This document shows, one piece after another, positions 1 to 5,434 of a DNA stretch of 5,518 nt. Positions within the stretch are counted from its first letter, which is position 1; each line of letters begins with the position of its first letter. A program made the translations under genes and the position numbers. Source of the stretch: CAZNLL01 sp964573885 (GTDB taxonomy: Bacteria; Desulfobacterota; DSM-4660; Desulfatiglandales; Desulfatiglandaceae); assembly GCA_964573885.1 (NCBI GenBank), contig CAZNLL010000182.1:1-5518 (forward strand). The letters run 5' to 3'. The notes beneath the pieces were generated by a model that was not told where the DNA came from, did not search any database, and saw only the letters and a program-made list of their open reading frames with translations.

Positions 1-66
1 GAAGTACCGGATTTGATTCATGCTTTCAAGTTTCTAAACCCCTTTATCACCCACAAATTCTTGTGA
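1..66 (+). pseudogene. Possible out-of-frame upstream piece of the sphingomyelinase-like gene
   Basis: Frame 1 is open from the window edge to a TGA at 64-66 and reads EVPDLIHAFKFLNPFITHKF. The downstream gene uses frame 2, which opens only after TAA 35-37. The two frames are therefore both open across 38-63, and one extra base there (for example in the C run at 39-42) would explain the break. Homologues have an aromatic-rich segment just before the GGYY motif, and this fragment is compatible with that, but it is too short to recognise with confidence. Confidence 0.3.
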
Positions 67-877
67 GGAGCCTACAAATACTTACCGTCAGGGAGGTTAC
101 TATAAAATCGAGCCCTTTCAGTCCAGGGTGGTCTTCATATGTCTCAATACCCTTCTCTTCACCGCGCACTGGTCCGGGGCAGAACAAGGCAGCACCGTGC
201 CGTGGCAACAACTGACCTGGCTGGAGGAGACCCTGGCCGATGCCCGTTCAAAGGGTAAGAAAGTCTGGCTGCTTATGCATGTCCCGCCCGGTGCCGATGT
301 CTACGGCACCGTAAACACTTACATGGATGAAACCGGCCGGATCTCGGACGCCCGCATGATGTGGGAGCGCGATTACCAGGAACGCTTCATGGAGATCACC
401 CGCACTTACAGAGAAGTCATTGAGGCCGGCTTTGCCGGCCACACCCACATGGATGAATATCTTGTCTCCAGGCCCGGGGATAAAAAGGGCCCCGGGATAA
501 TCCTGATCACGCCCGGGATAAGCCCCGTTTTCGGCAACAACCCTGCATTCAAGGTATTCACCATGTCTCATGAAACCTGGGAACTGCTTGACTATCGCTC
601 CATGACCTACTTTTTTGGCCCCTTGACCGAGGATTTTGTGTTTTACTACCTCTTTTCAAAGGCCTATTCCATGGAGACCCCCCTGGAACCCTCCCTTGTT
701 GCCCTTATATCGCTGCTACCCGTCGATACCATCCTTCGAGAGCGATATACGCGTTTTTACTATTCGGGACACGATGAGGGAAATAAGATTAATGACATCA
801 ATTGGCCGGCCTACTGGTGCGCCATGGGTAACATGGACAAAGAAGACTATATTGACTGTGTCAACGGATACAGATAG
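38..877 (+). CDS. Acid-sphingomyelinase-like metallophosphoesterase, C-terminal half (5' part broken or out of frame)
   Basis: This is the C-terminal part of a calcineurin-like phosphodiesterase of the acid sphingomyelinase type, a family that hydrolyses phosphodiester or phosphate bonds and is usually secreted. Visible in order are a GGYY motif (bases 92-103), an LNT strand, the metal-site motif HVPPG (His51 counted from the GTG at 128), GHTHMDE (His105, His107), PGISPVFGNNP, and a C-terminal tail with YWCAM and DYIDC, where the family usually has a paired-cysteine region. The N-terminal metal ligands (DxH, GD, GNH) are not in the window. The frame is open only from base 38, after a TAA at 35-37. 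The first possible start, GTG at 128, would cut off GGYY and has no Shine-Dalgarno sequence, so I do not believe it is the true start. Bases 38-127 read as family-like protein. The gene is probably frameshifted or carries a sequence error. The family call is firm; activity and substrate are unknown. Confidence 0.8.
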   Translation, partial: TPLSPTNSCEEPTNTYRQGGYYKIEPFQSRVVFICLNTLLFTAHWSGAEQGSTVPWQQLTWLEETLADARSKGKKVWLLMHVPPGADVYGTVNTYMDETGRISDARMMWERDYQERFMEITRTYREVIEAGFAGHTHMDEYLVSRPGDKKGPGIILITPGISPVFGNNPAFKVFTMSHETWELLDYRSMTYFFGPLTEDFVFYYLFSKAYSMETPLEPSLVALISLLPVDTILRERYTRFYYSGHDEGNKINDINWPAYWCAMGNMDKEDYIDCVNGYR

Positions 878-963
878 CAATACAATGGGGAAATGAGCGA
901 GTCAAGATGCGGAGGCCAAAAGAGAGGGTTTGCCCTTGACCGGGAACGCTTCCTTTTACTGGA

Positions 964-2469
964 TTAGCGCTCCTCTAAAGGGACAAAATATGAAACAACA
1001 CCGACAAAGGCCAACCGGTAATTCTCATTGATGGCTTGGAACATCTTGGCTGTCGCGGGAGTAGTGGGGATGGGGTTCATGGCAGGGATATGATAAGGAT
1101 TTTTTGGGGAGGCGTATATAATGACAGAGAAGTACTTGCTCTGGATCCGCTGGATCATGGCGCCGGGAGTCATTATCCCGCAGTTCCACATGAGCCAGTA
1201 ATTGTAGGGATCATTAAAGTGGGGCCTTTGAAAGAGGGGGCAAAGGATGTGGGTATTGAGAACAAGGAAATTGGTGTTTTGTGGTTTGAGTGCTTTGATT
1301 TCCTTCCTTAATTGGTCACTAAAAGGCCTCTCAAAATACTGATTGCTGGGATGTTTGGTCAAGCAATAGCCGGAGGGACCATTAAGGCAGAAATCGAGAA
1401 AAAAAGCCGCTGCCAGAGACGCGAGAAAAACAAGAAAGTACTTGACTGGTAATTCCTTCATAAACCGCCTGGTAAAGAAAACCAGCCACAGGAGTGAGGC
1501 GAGCATAAACTCCAAGTAATAGCTCGCTTCCCCTCCGATTTTCCCCAGTCCCACAAGCGGGGCAAGAGCGGTGATTTCCATGTAGATTAAATAGGGATTA
1601 TCTCGACAGGCTTCTTTGTGCTTTATGGCGGTGTATCCGACACTGAACCCCGAGGATGCTGCCAAAAGAACGAACATGGGCTGGTGAAAAAGCTCTCCAA
1701 GTCTTTCCACTGTGAGGGTGAGAAAAGACGGGTGTCCCAGTATGGAAGAAAGGGTGCTAAAGAGGTACCCCTGCCCCCAGATTGCCGGGACAATAAAGAA
1801 AAGGCCTCCCAGAAAGAGAAGGGAAGTCCCGGCATAAAGACACGCCTTACGCCGTTCCATGAAAAGCAAGAATAGAAAAGTAGCGAATAAGGCGCATATA
1901 AAGGTCTGTTTGGTGGCAAAAGCCAGGAAGGCCAGGAGACTGGATATCACAACAATTGGAGCCCTTGTGGATTTCTCTACCAGAACTATGGCAGAACCGG
2001 CCAGAAAAAGGGCGAGCATATCAGGATGGGTGTAGATTGCGCTCTGTACAAATATGGGAAGGGTCAAGAGCAATATCAAGGCGGGGAAAGGAGCAAAACG
2101 TTGGAAGGGGTCACGGTTTTGCCCGGGGAAGAATAGGAGACATAGCACCAATAGGGATGAGATCATGGAGACCAGTCGGCCGGTAAAAAAGGGAGAAAGA
2201 GGGTGCGGGGGAAATGCAGCGACCACAAGAAAATAGAGGGGGTTGTATATAGTGATGACAAAGGGAACGTCCCCGAAAAAGCTTGCATCGTAGATACGGT
2301 GACCGGAATCGATCGCCTTTATGGTCACCAGATTATGGGACTCCATTTTTAGATCGTAGGGCGTGGTCAGATGCCTTTGGGCCACTTGAAAAAACCTTTG
2401 GAATGAAATAAGGGCTAAGGCCATAAGGACGATGGCAACAAGTGCCTTCTTAAAAGCGTGCTTTCCCAT
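964..2469 (-). CDS. Polytopic membrane protein, GT-C type glycosyltransferase-like
   Basis: This is a 501-residue, very hydrophobic protein with about ten or more likely membrane helices, resembling the PMT/ArnT-like (GT39/GT87) lipid-linked sugar transferases. Family-like signs are an N-terminal signal anchor (about residues 8-28), a first external loop with TPYDLKMESHNL (Asp39, Glu43) where GT-C enzymes place the catalytic acidic residue, SGHRIYD and YNPLYF before the next helix, THPDMLALFLAG (148-159), AFATKQTF (183-190), and GGEASYYLEFMLASLL (312-327). A soluble-looking C-terminal segment of about 150 residues follows. The frame can be extended to an ATG at 2599-2601, but I chose the ATG at 2467-2469. 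It has AAAAAGG five bases upstream and starts directly on a Lys-rich plus hydrophobic anchor. The 44 extra residues look unlike protein and overlap a candidate promoter and palindrome. Donor and acceptor cannot be told. It converges on the sphingomyelinase-like gene with an 86-base gap in which I see no strong terminator. Confidence 0.78.
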   Translation of the reverse strand: MGKHAFKKALVAIVLMALALISFQRFFQVAQRHLTTPYDLKMESHNLVTIKAIDSGHRIYDASFFGDVPFVITIYNPLYFLVVAAFPPHPLSPFFTGRLVSMISSLLVLCLLFFPGQNRDPFQRFAPFPALILLLTLPIFVQSAIYTHPDMLALFLAGSAIVLVEKSTRAPIVVISSLLAFLAFATKQTFICALFATFLFLLFMERRKACLYAGTSLLFLGGLFFIVPAIWGQGYLFSTLSSILGHPSFLTLTVERLGELFHQPMFVLLAASSGFSVGYTAIKHKEACRDNPYLIYMEITALAPLVGLGKIGGEASYYLEFMLASLLWLVFFTRRFMKELPVKYFLVFLASLAAAFFLDFCLNGPSGYCLTKHPSNQYFERPFSDQLRKEIKALKPQNTNFLVLNTHILCPLFQRPHFNDPYNYWLMWNCGIMTPGAMIQRIQSKYFSVIIYASPKNPYHIPAMNPIPTTPATAKMFQAINENYRLAFVGVVSYFVPLEER

Positions 2470-2474
2470 AAAAG

Positions 2475-2481
2475 CCTTTTT
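2475..2481 (-). promoter_or_regulatory. Ribosome binding site supporting the internal start at 2469
   Basis: On the minus strand AAAAAGG lies five bases before the ATG at 2467-2469. The upstream ATG at 2601 is preceded by a pyrimidine-rich stretch with no purine-rich site. This decides the choice of start for the GT-C protein. Confidence 0.5.
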
Positions 2482-2541
2482 CGAGTCCGGAACCACTCGT
2501 CGCTGCACCTGATGTTCAATACCAGTTCTCCTATCCAACCC

Positions 2542-2566
2542 TTGTGCCAAAACTTTTGGATCACAA
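2542..2566. repeat. 25-base interrupted palindrome over the candidate -10 region (operator-like)
   Basis: Outer arms TTGTG (2542-2546) and CACAA (2562-2566) flank inner arms CCAAAA (2547-2552) and TTTTGG (2554-2559) around a single central C. A two-base AT interrupts the right side only. The right outer arm overlaps the candidate -10 box of the minus-strand gene and the rest covers its predicted start site, a typical place for a repressor site. It could also fold as an RNA hairpin in the leader. Confidence 0.4.
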
Positions 2567-2588
2567 AGAGTGGCAAGGGTGGAGACAA
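2560..2588 (-). promoter_or_regulatory. Candidate sigma70-type promoter for the GT-C membrane protein
   Basis: Read on the minus strand, TTGTCT (2583-2588, four of six matches to TTGACA) is followed after 17 bases by TGTGAT (2560-2565, four of six matches to TATAAT). A transcript would start near 2553 and have a leader of about 85 bases before the ATG at 2469. The match is moderate. The position inside the longest version of the ORF fits the shorter start. Confidence 0.3.
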
Positions 2589-2678
2589 CACTTAATGCCA
2601 TGAAAGCGTGAAAAACGTTGCAGGGCGCGGCATTCGGCCTGAAGTATGGATTAAGAAAGGAAAGATAAGGGGCTTAAA

Positions 2679-2738
2679 GGTGCATTTTTAGGATGCACAC
2701 ATCCTGAAAGGGTGCACAAGTTATTGTGCAGGTGCACA
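2679..2738. repeat. Cluster of TGCA-containing repeats in the divergent intergenic region
   Basis: TGCA occurs five times in about 56 bases, beginning at 2681, 2694, 2713, 2727 and 2733. The 8-mer GGTGCACA is present at 2711-2718 and again at 2731-2738, exactly 20 bases (about two helical turns) apart. GGTGCA also occurs at 2679-2684, and a small hairpin GGATG-CACA-CATCC lies at 2691-2704. This reads as a multi-site binding region for a transcription factor. The half-sites resemble the TGCAC/GTGCA halves of NtrC boxes, but the spacing is not the standard 17-base arrangement and I see no sigma54 promoter next to it. Confidence 0.5.
2713..2730. repeat. Perfect inverted repeat TGCACAA-GTTA-TTGTGCA
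   Basis: Seven-base arms (2713-2719 and 2724-2730) around a four-base centre give a perfect 18-base dyad. It is AT-rich in the middle and has no T-run after it, so a protein binding site is more likely than a terminator. It sits about 50 bases upstream of the -35 box of the glyoxalase-II-like gene. Confidence 0.5.
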
Positions 2739-2742
2739 TATT

Positions 2743-2760
2743 CCGGGGCATTTGCCCCGG
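2743..2760. repeat. Perfect GC-rich inverted repeat CCGGGGCA-TT-TGCCCCGG
   Basis: The eight-base arms are perfectly complementary, giving a stable hairpin (seven pairs with an ATTT loop if opened). No T-tract follows directly; the nearest is five T after another 12 bases (2773-2777). It ends 19 bases before the TTGACA box. It could be an operator, or a terminator-like barrier that insulates the promoter from readthrough. Confidence 0.45.
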
Positions 2761-2779
2761 GCGGAACAGGCGTTTTTCC

Positions 2780-2807
2780 TTGACACGCCCTTGTGGAGGC
2801 TTAGTTT
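2780..2807 (+). promoter_or_regulatory. Candidate promoter for the glyoxalase-II-like gene
   Basis: A perfect TTGACA (2780-2785) is followed after 16 bases by a weak TAGTTT (2802-2807, three of six matches to TATAAT). The start site would be near 2814, giving a leader of about 35 bases that contains AAAGAAAGG (2831-2839), the likely ribosome binding site, before the ATG at 2850. The strong -35 with a poor -10 suits an activator-dependent promoter, consistent with the repeats just upstream. Confidence 0.4.
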
Positions 2808-2849
2808 TTACATTGAAGGACAGAACGAGAAAAGAAAGGTGTCATTTTT

Positions 2850-3434
2850 ATGCTTAAAAAGCTGGTTGTAGGGCCTTACCAGGGGAACTGCTATATATTG
2901 GGCTGTAAACAAAGCAAAGAAGGGGTGGTCATTGACCCGGGGGACGATGTGATCCGCATTGTAAGGGAGATCTCCGACTTGGGCCTTAAGATCGTCTCCA
3001 TCCTCATCACCCACGGGCATTTTGACCATGCAGGCGGGGCAGGAAGACTCAAGGAAATCACGGGGGCCCCGGTGTTGATCCATTCCTTGGACAGAGGAGG
3101 TCTGGGGTTCCGGCCGGACGGAGAACTCTTTGAGGGCCAGGAGATCCGGGTGGGGACTTATTTGTTAAAGGCCCTCCACACCCCGGGGCATTCCCCAGGA
3201 GGGATGAGCTTCCATGCCCCGGGGGCGGTCTTTACCGGGGATACCCTTTTTGCAGGTTCAATCGGGAGGACCGATTTCCCGGGAGGCAACCACGAGCAGC
3301 TGATACAGTCCGTGGTCCATAAGATCTTCCCCCTGGGAGACCACCTGCGGGTCTACCCGGGGCACGGGCCTGTCACCACCGTCGGCCGGGAGCGGAGGCA
3401 TAACCCTTTTTTCCGTTTCGCCGGTTCCGCCTAG
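2850..3434 (+). CDS. Short glyoxalase-II-like metallo-beta-lactamase-fold hydrolase
   Basis: This is a 194-residue cytoplasmic MBL-fold hydrolase of the YcbL/GloB-like group, whose members hydrolyse thioesters such as S-lactoylglutathione or related substrates. The dinuclear metal site is complete: THGHFDH (His55, His57, Asp59, His60), HTPGHS (His114), FTGDTLF (Asp131) and YPGHGP (His172). Other family marks are PYQGNCYI near the N terminus, GSIGRTD (136-142) and TTVGRERRHNPFF near the end. The C-terminal substrate-binding domain of classical glyoxalase II (about 250 residues) is absent, as usual for this short type, so glutathione thioester specificity cannot be assumed. A persulfide-type or other thioesterase role remains possible. 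The start is supported by AAAGAAAGG upstream and by the family-like MLKKLVVGP beginning. It is transcribed away from the GT-C gene and converges on the PhnP-like gene with 19 bases between the stops. Confidence 0.88.
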   Translation: MLKKLVVGPYQGNCYILGCKQSKEGVVIDPGDDVIRIVREISDLGLKIVSILITHGHFDHAGGAGRLKEITGAPVLIHSLDRGGLGFRPDGELFEGQEIRVGTYLLKALHTPGHSPGGMSFHAPGAVFTGDTLFAGSIGRTDFPGGNHEQLIQSVVHKIFPLGDHLRVYPGHGPVTTVGRERRHNPFFRFAGSA

Positions 3435-3453
3435 GCCGGCGCCTTACTCCGGA

Positions 3454-4380
3454 TTAAAGGCTGACACCCAGGCCGTCATGGGCAACCGTCACCGCAAAGG
3501 CAAGGCCCCGGTCCTTGAGGATGCGATCCACCGTTTGCTGCCACTGTGCTTGGTTCAAGGGTATGGGATAGGGCCCTTGGCCGGATGGAGGTCTAAGGGG
3601 ATCTTGGGGTTCATATTTCTTGGCATTCTTGTTGGCCGGATCGCCGGGCACCATGTCCGCATCTCCCATGTGCACAAGAAAGGTCCTTTTTTTTGGCCTA
3701 AGCCGTTCGATAAAGGGGATGGCCCTTTGAAAGCTCATATGATGGGGCCGGTTGTATTTGGGTTCGTTTAACCAGAAGGACTGAATAATGAGGCAGTCGG
3801 GTTCAAGGAGTTCAGCCCTGATATCAGGGATATCCATGAAGTCGGAGGTGTACAAGAGCCGGACCTCCTCCCCGGACCTCCCTTGGCAGGTGATTAAGAA
3901 TCCCACCGAGCCCTTGGCAAAGGAGCCGTGCTCGGTCTGAAAGGGAAGAATTTGAAACTCCCCATGGTTGAATCTCGTGCCCGGGGAGATCATCCGGGGA
4001 TCTATGACCTCCATGTGCTCCAGGTAGGCGAACTTGGGACCGATGACCTGCCAGGTCTTCTCCGTCAGGTAAACGGGTATGGGGGAGAAATCCTCCCGGG
4101 GCACATTGCGTTTGTAAACAAAAAGTTCGTCCAACCCGATGAAGTGGTCCCCATGTTCGTGGGTGATGAGAACGCCGTCCACCGCCTTGACAGGGTGCCG
4201 GGCGAGCTGAGATCGGATGTCGGGACCGCAGTCAATGAGGAGGGTGGTCTTCCCTCCCAGGAGCAGGGCTGTCCGATCCCTTTTCTCGCCCCTTTTTCGC
4301 ATTTCCCGGCATATATAGCAGTCGCAGTTCACCTCGGGGACGCCCCAGGCCCCCCCTGTTCCGAGAAAGATAAGTTCCAT
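3454..4380 (-). CDS. PhnP-like metallo-beta-lactamase-fold hydrolase
   Basis: This 308-residue MBL-fold protein is most like the PhnP family, whose best known member is a cyclic phosphodiesterase (phosphoribosyl 1,2-cyclic phosphate) of phosphonate use. It opens with MELIFLGTGGAWGVP and NCDCYIC (Cys19, Cys21, Cys24), the CxCx2C structural zinc site typical of PhnP-like proteins. It then has THEHGDH (His74, His76, Asp78, His79), QTEHGS (His151), YTSDFMD (Asp180), RPHHMSF (His213, His214), LVHMGD (His237) and the C-terminal AHDGLGV (His301). The metal site looks complete. Between LVHMGD and AHDGL are about 60 residues rich in Pro, Lys and Gln, longer than I expect for the family. No phn genes are nearby, so a phosphonate role is not supported and the substrate is unknown. 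AAGGAGGT lies 10 bases before the ATG. It follows the rhomboid gene by 20 bases and is probably cotranscribed with it. Confidence 0.85.
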   Translation of the reverse strand: MELIFLGTGGAWGVPEVNCDCYICREMRKRGEKRDRTALLLGGKTTLLIDCGPDIRSQLARHPVKAVDGVLITHEHGDHFIGLDELFVYKRNVPREDFSPIPVYLTEKTWQVIGPKFAYLEHMEVIDPRMISPGTRFNHGEFQILPFQTEHGSFAKGSVGFLITCQGRSGEEVRLLYTSDFMDIPDIRAELLEPDCLIIQSFWLNEPKYNRPHHMSFQRAIPFIERLRPKKRTFLVHMGDADMVPGDPANKNAKKYEPQDPLRPPSGQGPYPIPLNQAQWQQTVDRILKDRGLAFAVTVAHDGLGVSL

Positions 4381-4390
4381 GGGACTGTGT

Positions 4391-4398
4391 ACCTCCTT
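4391..4398 (-). promoter_or_regulatory. Strong Shine-Dalgarno site of the PhnP-like gene
   Basis: AAGGAGGT on the minus strand is a near-perfect ribosome binding site, 10 bases before the ATG at 4378-4380. It lies within the 20-base gap after the rhomboid stop, so the downstream gene can be translated efficiently from a shared mRNA. Confidence 0.7.
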
Positions 4399-4400
4399 GT

Positions 4401-5384
4401 TTATTTCTCCGCGTCCTTGCGAATCTTTACCTTGAGATAGAGATCGCCCTTTTGACCGTGTGCCGTTTCTTTGCCAAGCCCTGCCAGACGGAGGGTGGTT
4501 CCCTCCCGCGTATCAGGAGGGATGGTCACCCGAAAGATCCTCTTGTGGAAACCCCAGGGGATATTGACCAGCTTGTGGCTGCCCATACGGGCCTCCCTCG
4601 GGGTGATGGTTATGATGCCGTAAAGATGGGGATCGGTGGCGGTGCCCACCGCTCGAACGGCCTGGAGACGGGGTGTTTTCTTCCTGGGAGTCTTGCGACG
4701 AACCCAGCGGGTCACGCCCCGTTCGGGAATCCAAAGAAACACCTTGAGAGAGATCATGCCGAAGACAAATCCACCCACGTGGGCCCACCAGGCAATGCCG
4801 CTGCCATGGCCGGCTGTTCCGGCGGCGCTGATAAATTGAAGCAGGAACCATATGCCCAGAAAGACAAAGGCCGGGAGTTCCACAAACCAGGGAAAAATAA
4901 AGATAGGGATCAGAGTGAAGATCCTGGATTTGGGGTAGAGGAGGAAATAGGCCCCCATGACCCCGGCAATGGCACCGCTGGCCCCGATGGTGGGCACCTT
5001 GGAATGCCAGTTGATAATCACATGGGAGAGCCCGGATGCAAAGCCGCACAGGACATAGAAAATGAGGTAGCGCAACGGCCCCAAACGGTCCTCCACATTA
5101 TCCCCGAAGATATAGAGGGACCACATGTTTCCCAGGAGATGCCAGAAGCCCCCGTGTAGAAACATGAAGGAGAAAAAGGACAGGACCTGTTGGCCAAGCG
5201 TGAAGTAGGCGCCGATCTCCGGTTCAGAGTATCGGGCCGGAACCAGTCCATAGGTGAAGATAAAGTGGTCCAGTCGTCTCCCCTGGGCGGTCTCAACCAG
5301 GTAGAGGAAACTTGTGGCCACCATAATAGCCATGTTGACCACAGGGTAATTTCTGGATTGAATCGTGTCCCGGAGGGGTATCAT
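4401..5384 (-). CDS. Rhomboid intramembrane serine protease with a C-terminal DnaJ_C-like domain
   Basis: This is a 327-residue inner-membrane protein. Residues 1-220 form a bacterial rhomboid, a protease that cleaves membrane-embedded segments. It begins with MIPLRDTI, the usual short amphipathic start. HGGFWHLLGNMW (77-88) holds the loop-1 His and oxyanion Asn86, GASGAIAG (134-141) holds catalytic Ser136, and WWAHVGGFVFG (199-209) holds catalytic His202 and the GxxxG-type helix. About six membrane helices are visible. A basic linker (229-240, KTPRKKTPR) follows, consistent with a cytoplasmic C terminus. Residues about 253-321 then read like the DnaJ C-terminal barrel: LYGIITITPREARMG, FRVTIPPDTREGTTLRLAGLGK and KGDLYLKVKI correspond to conserved DnaJ blocks. 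There is no J domain or zinc finger. Ordinary rhomboids of this type lack such a tail. The start is chosen by homology, since no Shine-Dalgarno site is evident. The PhnP-like gene follows after 20 bases. The rhomboid call is firm; the DnaJ_C resemblance is strong by eye. Confidence 0.9.
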   Translation of the reverse strand: MIPLRDTIQSRNYPVVNMAIMVATSFLYLVETAQGRRLDHFIFTYGLVPARYSEPEIGAYFTLGQQVLSFFSFMFLHGGFWHLLGNMWSLYIFGDNVEDRLGPLRYLIFYVLCGFASGLSHVIINWHSKVPTIGASGAIAGVMGAYFLLYPKSRIFTLIPIFIFPWFVELPAFVFLGIWFLLQFISAAGTAGHGSGIAWWAHVGGFVFGMISLKVFLWIPERGVTRWVRRKTPRKKTPRLQAVRAVGTATDPHLYGIITITPREARMGSHKLVNIPWGFHKRIFRVTIPPDTREGTTLRLAGLGKETAHGQKGDLYLKVKIRKDAEK

Positions 5385-5393
5385 GGCAGGGCT

Positions 5394-5421
5394 ATCATAC
5401 CATGAAGGGGGCTCAAGGCAA
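5394..5421 (-). promoter_or_regulatory. Candidate promoter of the rhomboid-PhnP-like operon, possibly leaderless
   Basis: On the minus strand TTGCCT (5416-5421, four of six) is followed after 16 bases by TATGAT (5394-5399, five of six). The -10 box ends only nine bases before the ATG at 5382-5384, so the transcript would carry a leader of only a few bases. This agrees with the lack of a Shine-Dalgarno site. A small inverted repeat GGCAA-GCCC-TTGCC (5417-5430) overlaps the -35 box and may be an operator. Confidence 0.45.
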
Positions 5422-5434
5422 GCCCTTGCCCTCC

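Noticed and set aside
424..440. Perfect inverted repeat GGCCGGC-TTT-GCCGGCC
   Set aside because: It falls exactly on the codons of the conserved EAGFAGHTH motif of the phosphoesterase and has no T-run, so it is best explained as GC-rich coding sequence.
878..963. Intergenic gap between convergent genes examined for a terminator
   Set aside because: Only a weak AGGG-TTTG-CCCT stem (925-936) without a T-tract is present, which is not enough to call a terminator.
1623..1919. Minus-strand ORF of 98 codons within the GT-C gene in another frame
   Set aside because: It overlaps membrane helices of the real gene, is rich in Ser/Phe/Pro as expected for an out-of-frame reading, and has no independent start signals.
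2694..2738. NtrC-type enhancer with a sigma54 promoter
   Set aside because: TGCAC/GTGCA halves are present but not in the standard spacing, and no GG-N10-GC promoter of the TGGCAC/TTGC type was found downstream in either direction.
3435..3453. Nineteen-base gap between the convergent hydrolase genes examined for a bidirectional terminator
   Set aside because: It is GC-rich, but I found no convincing stem with a T-run on either strand.
3928..4440. Plus-strand ORF of 170 codons antisense to the PhnP-like gene
   Set aside because: It is the complement of a gene with complete metal-binding motifs, and its own product shows no family features.
4452..5159. Plus-strand ORF of 235 codons antisense to the rhomboid gene
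   Set aside because: It lies wholly within the rhomboid gene, which has clear catalytic motifs. The antisense product is Gly/Pro/His-rich with no domain or ribosome binding site.
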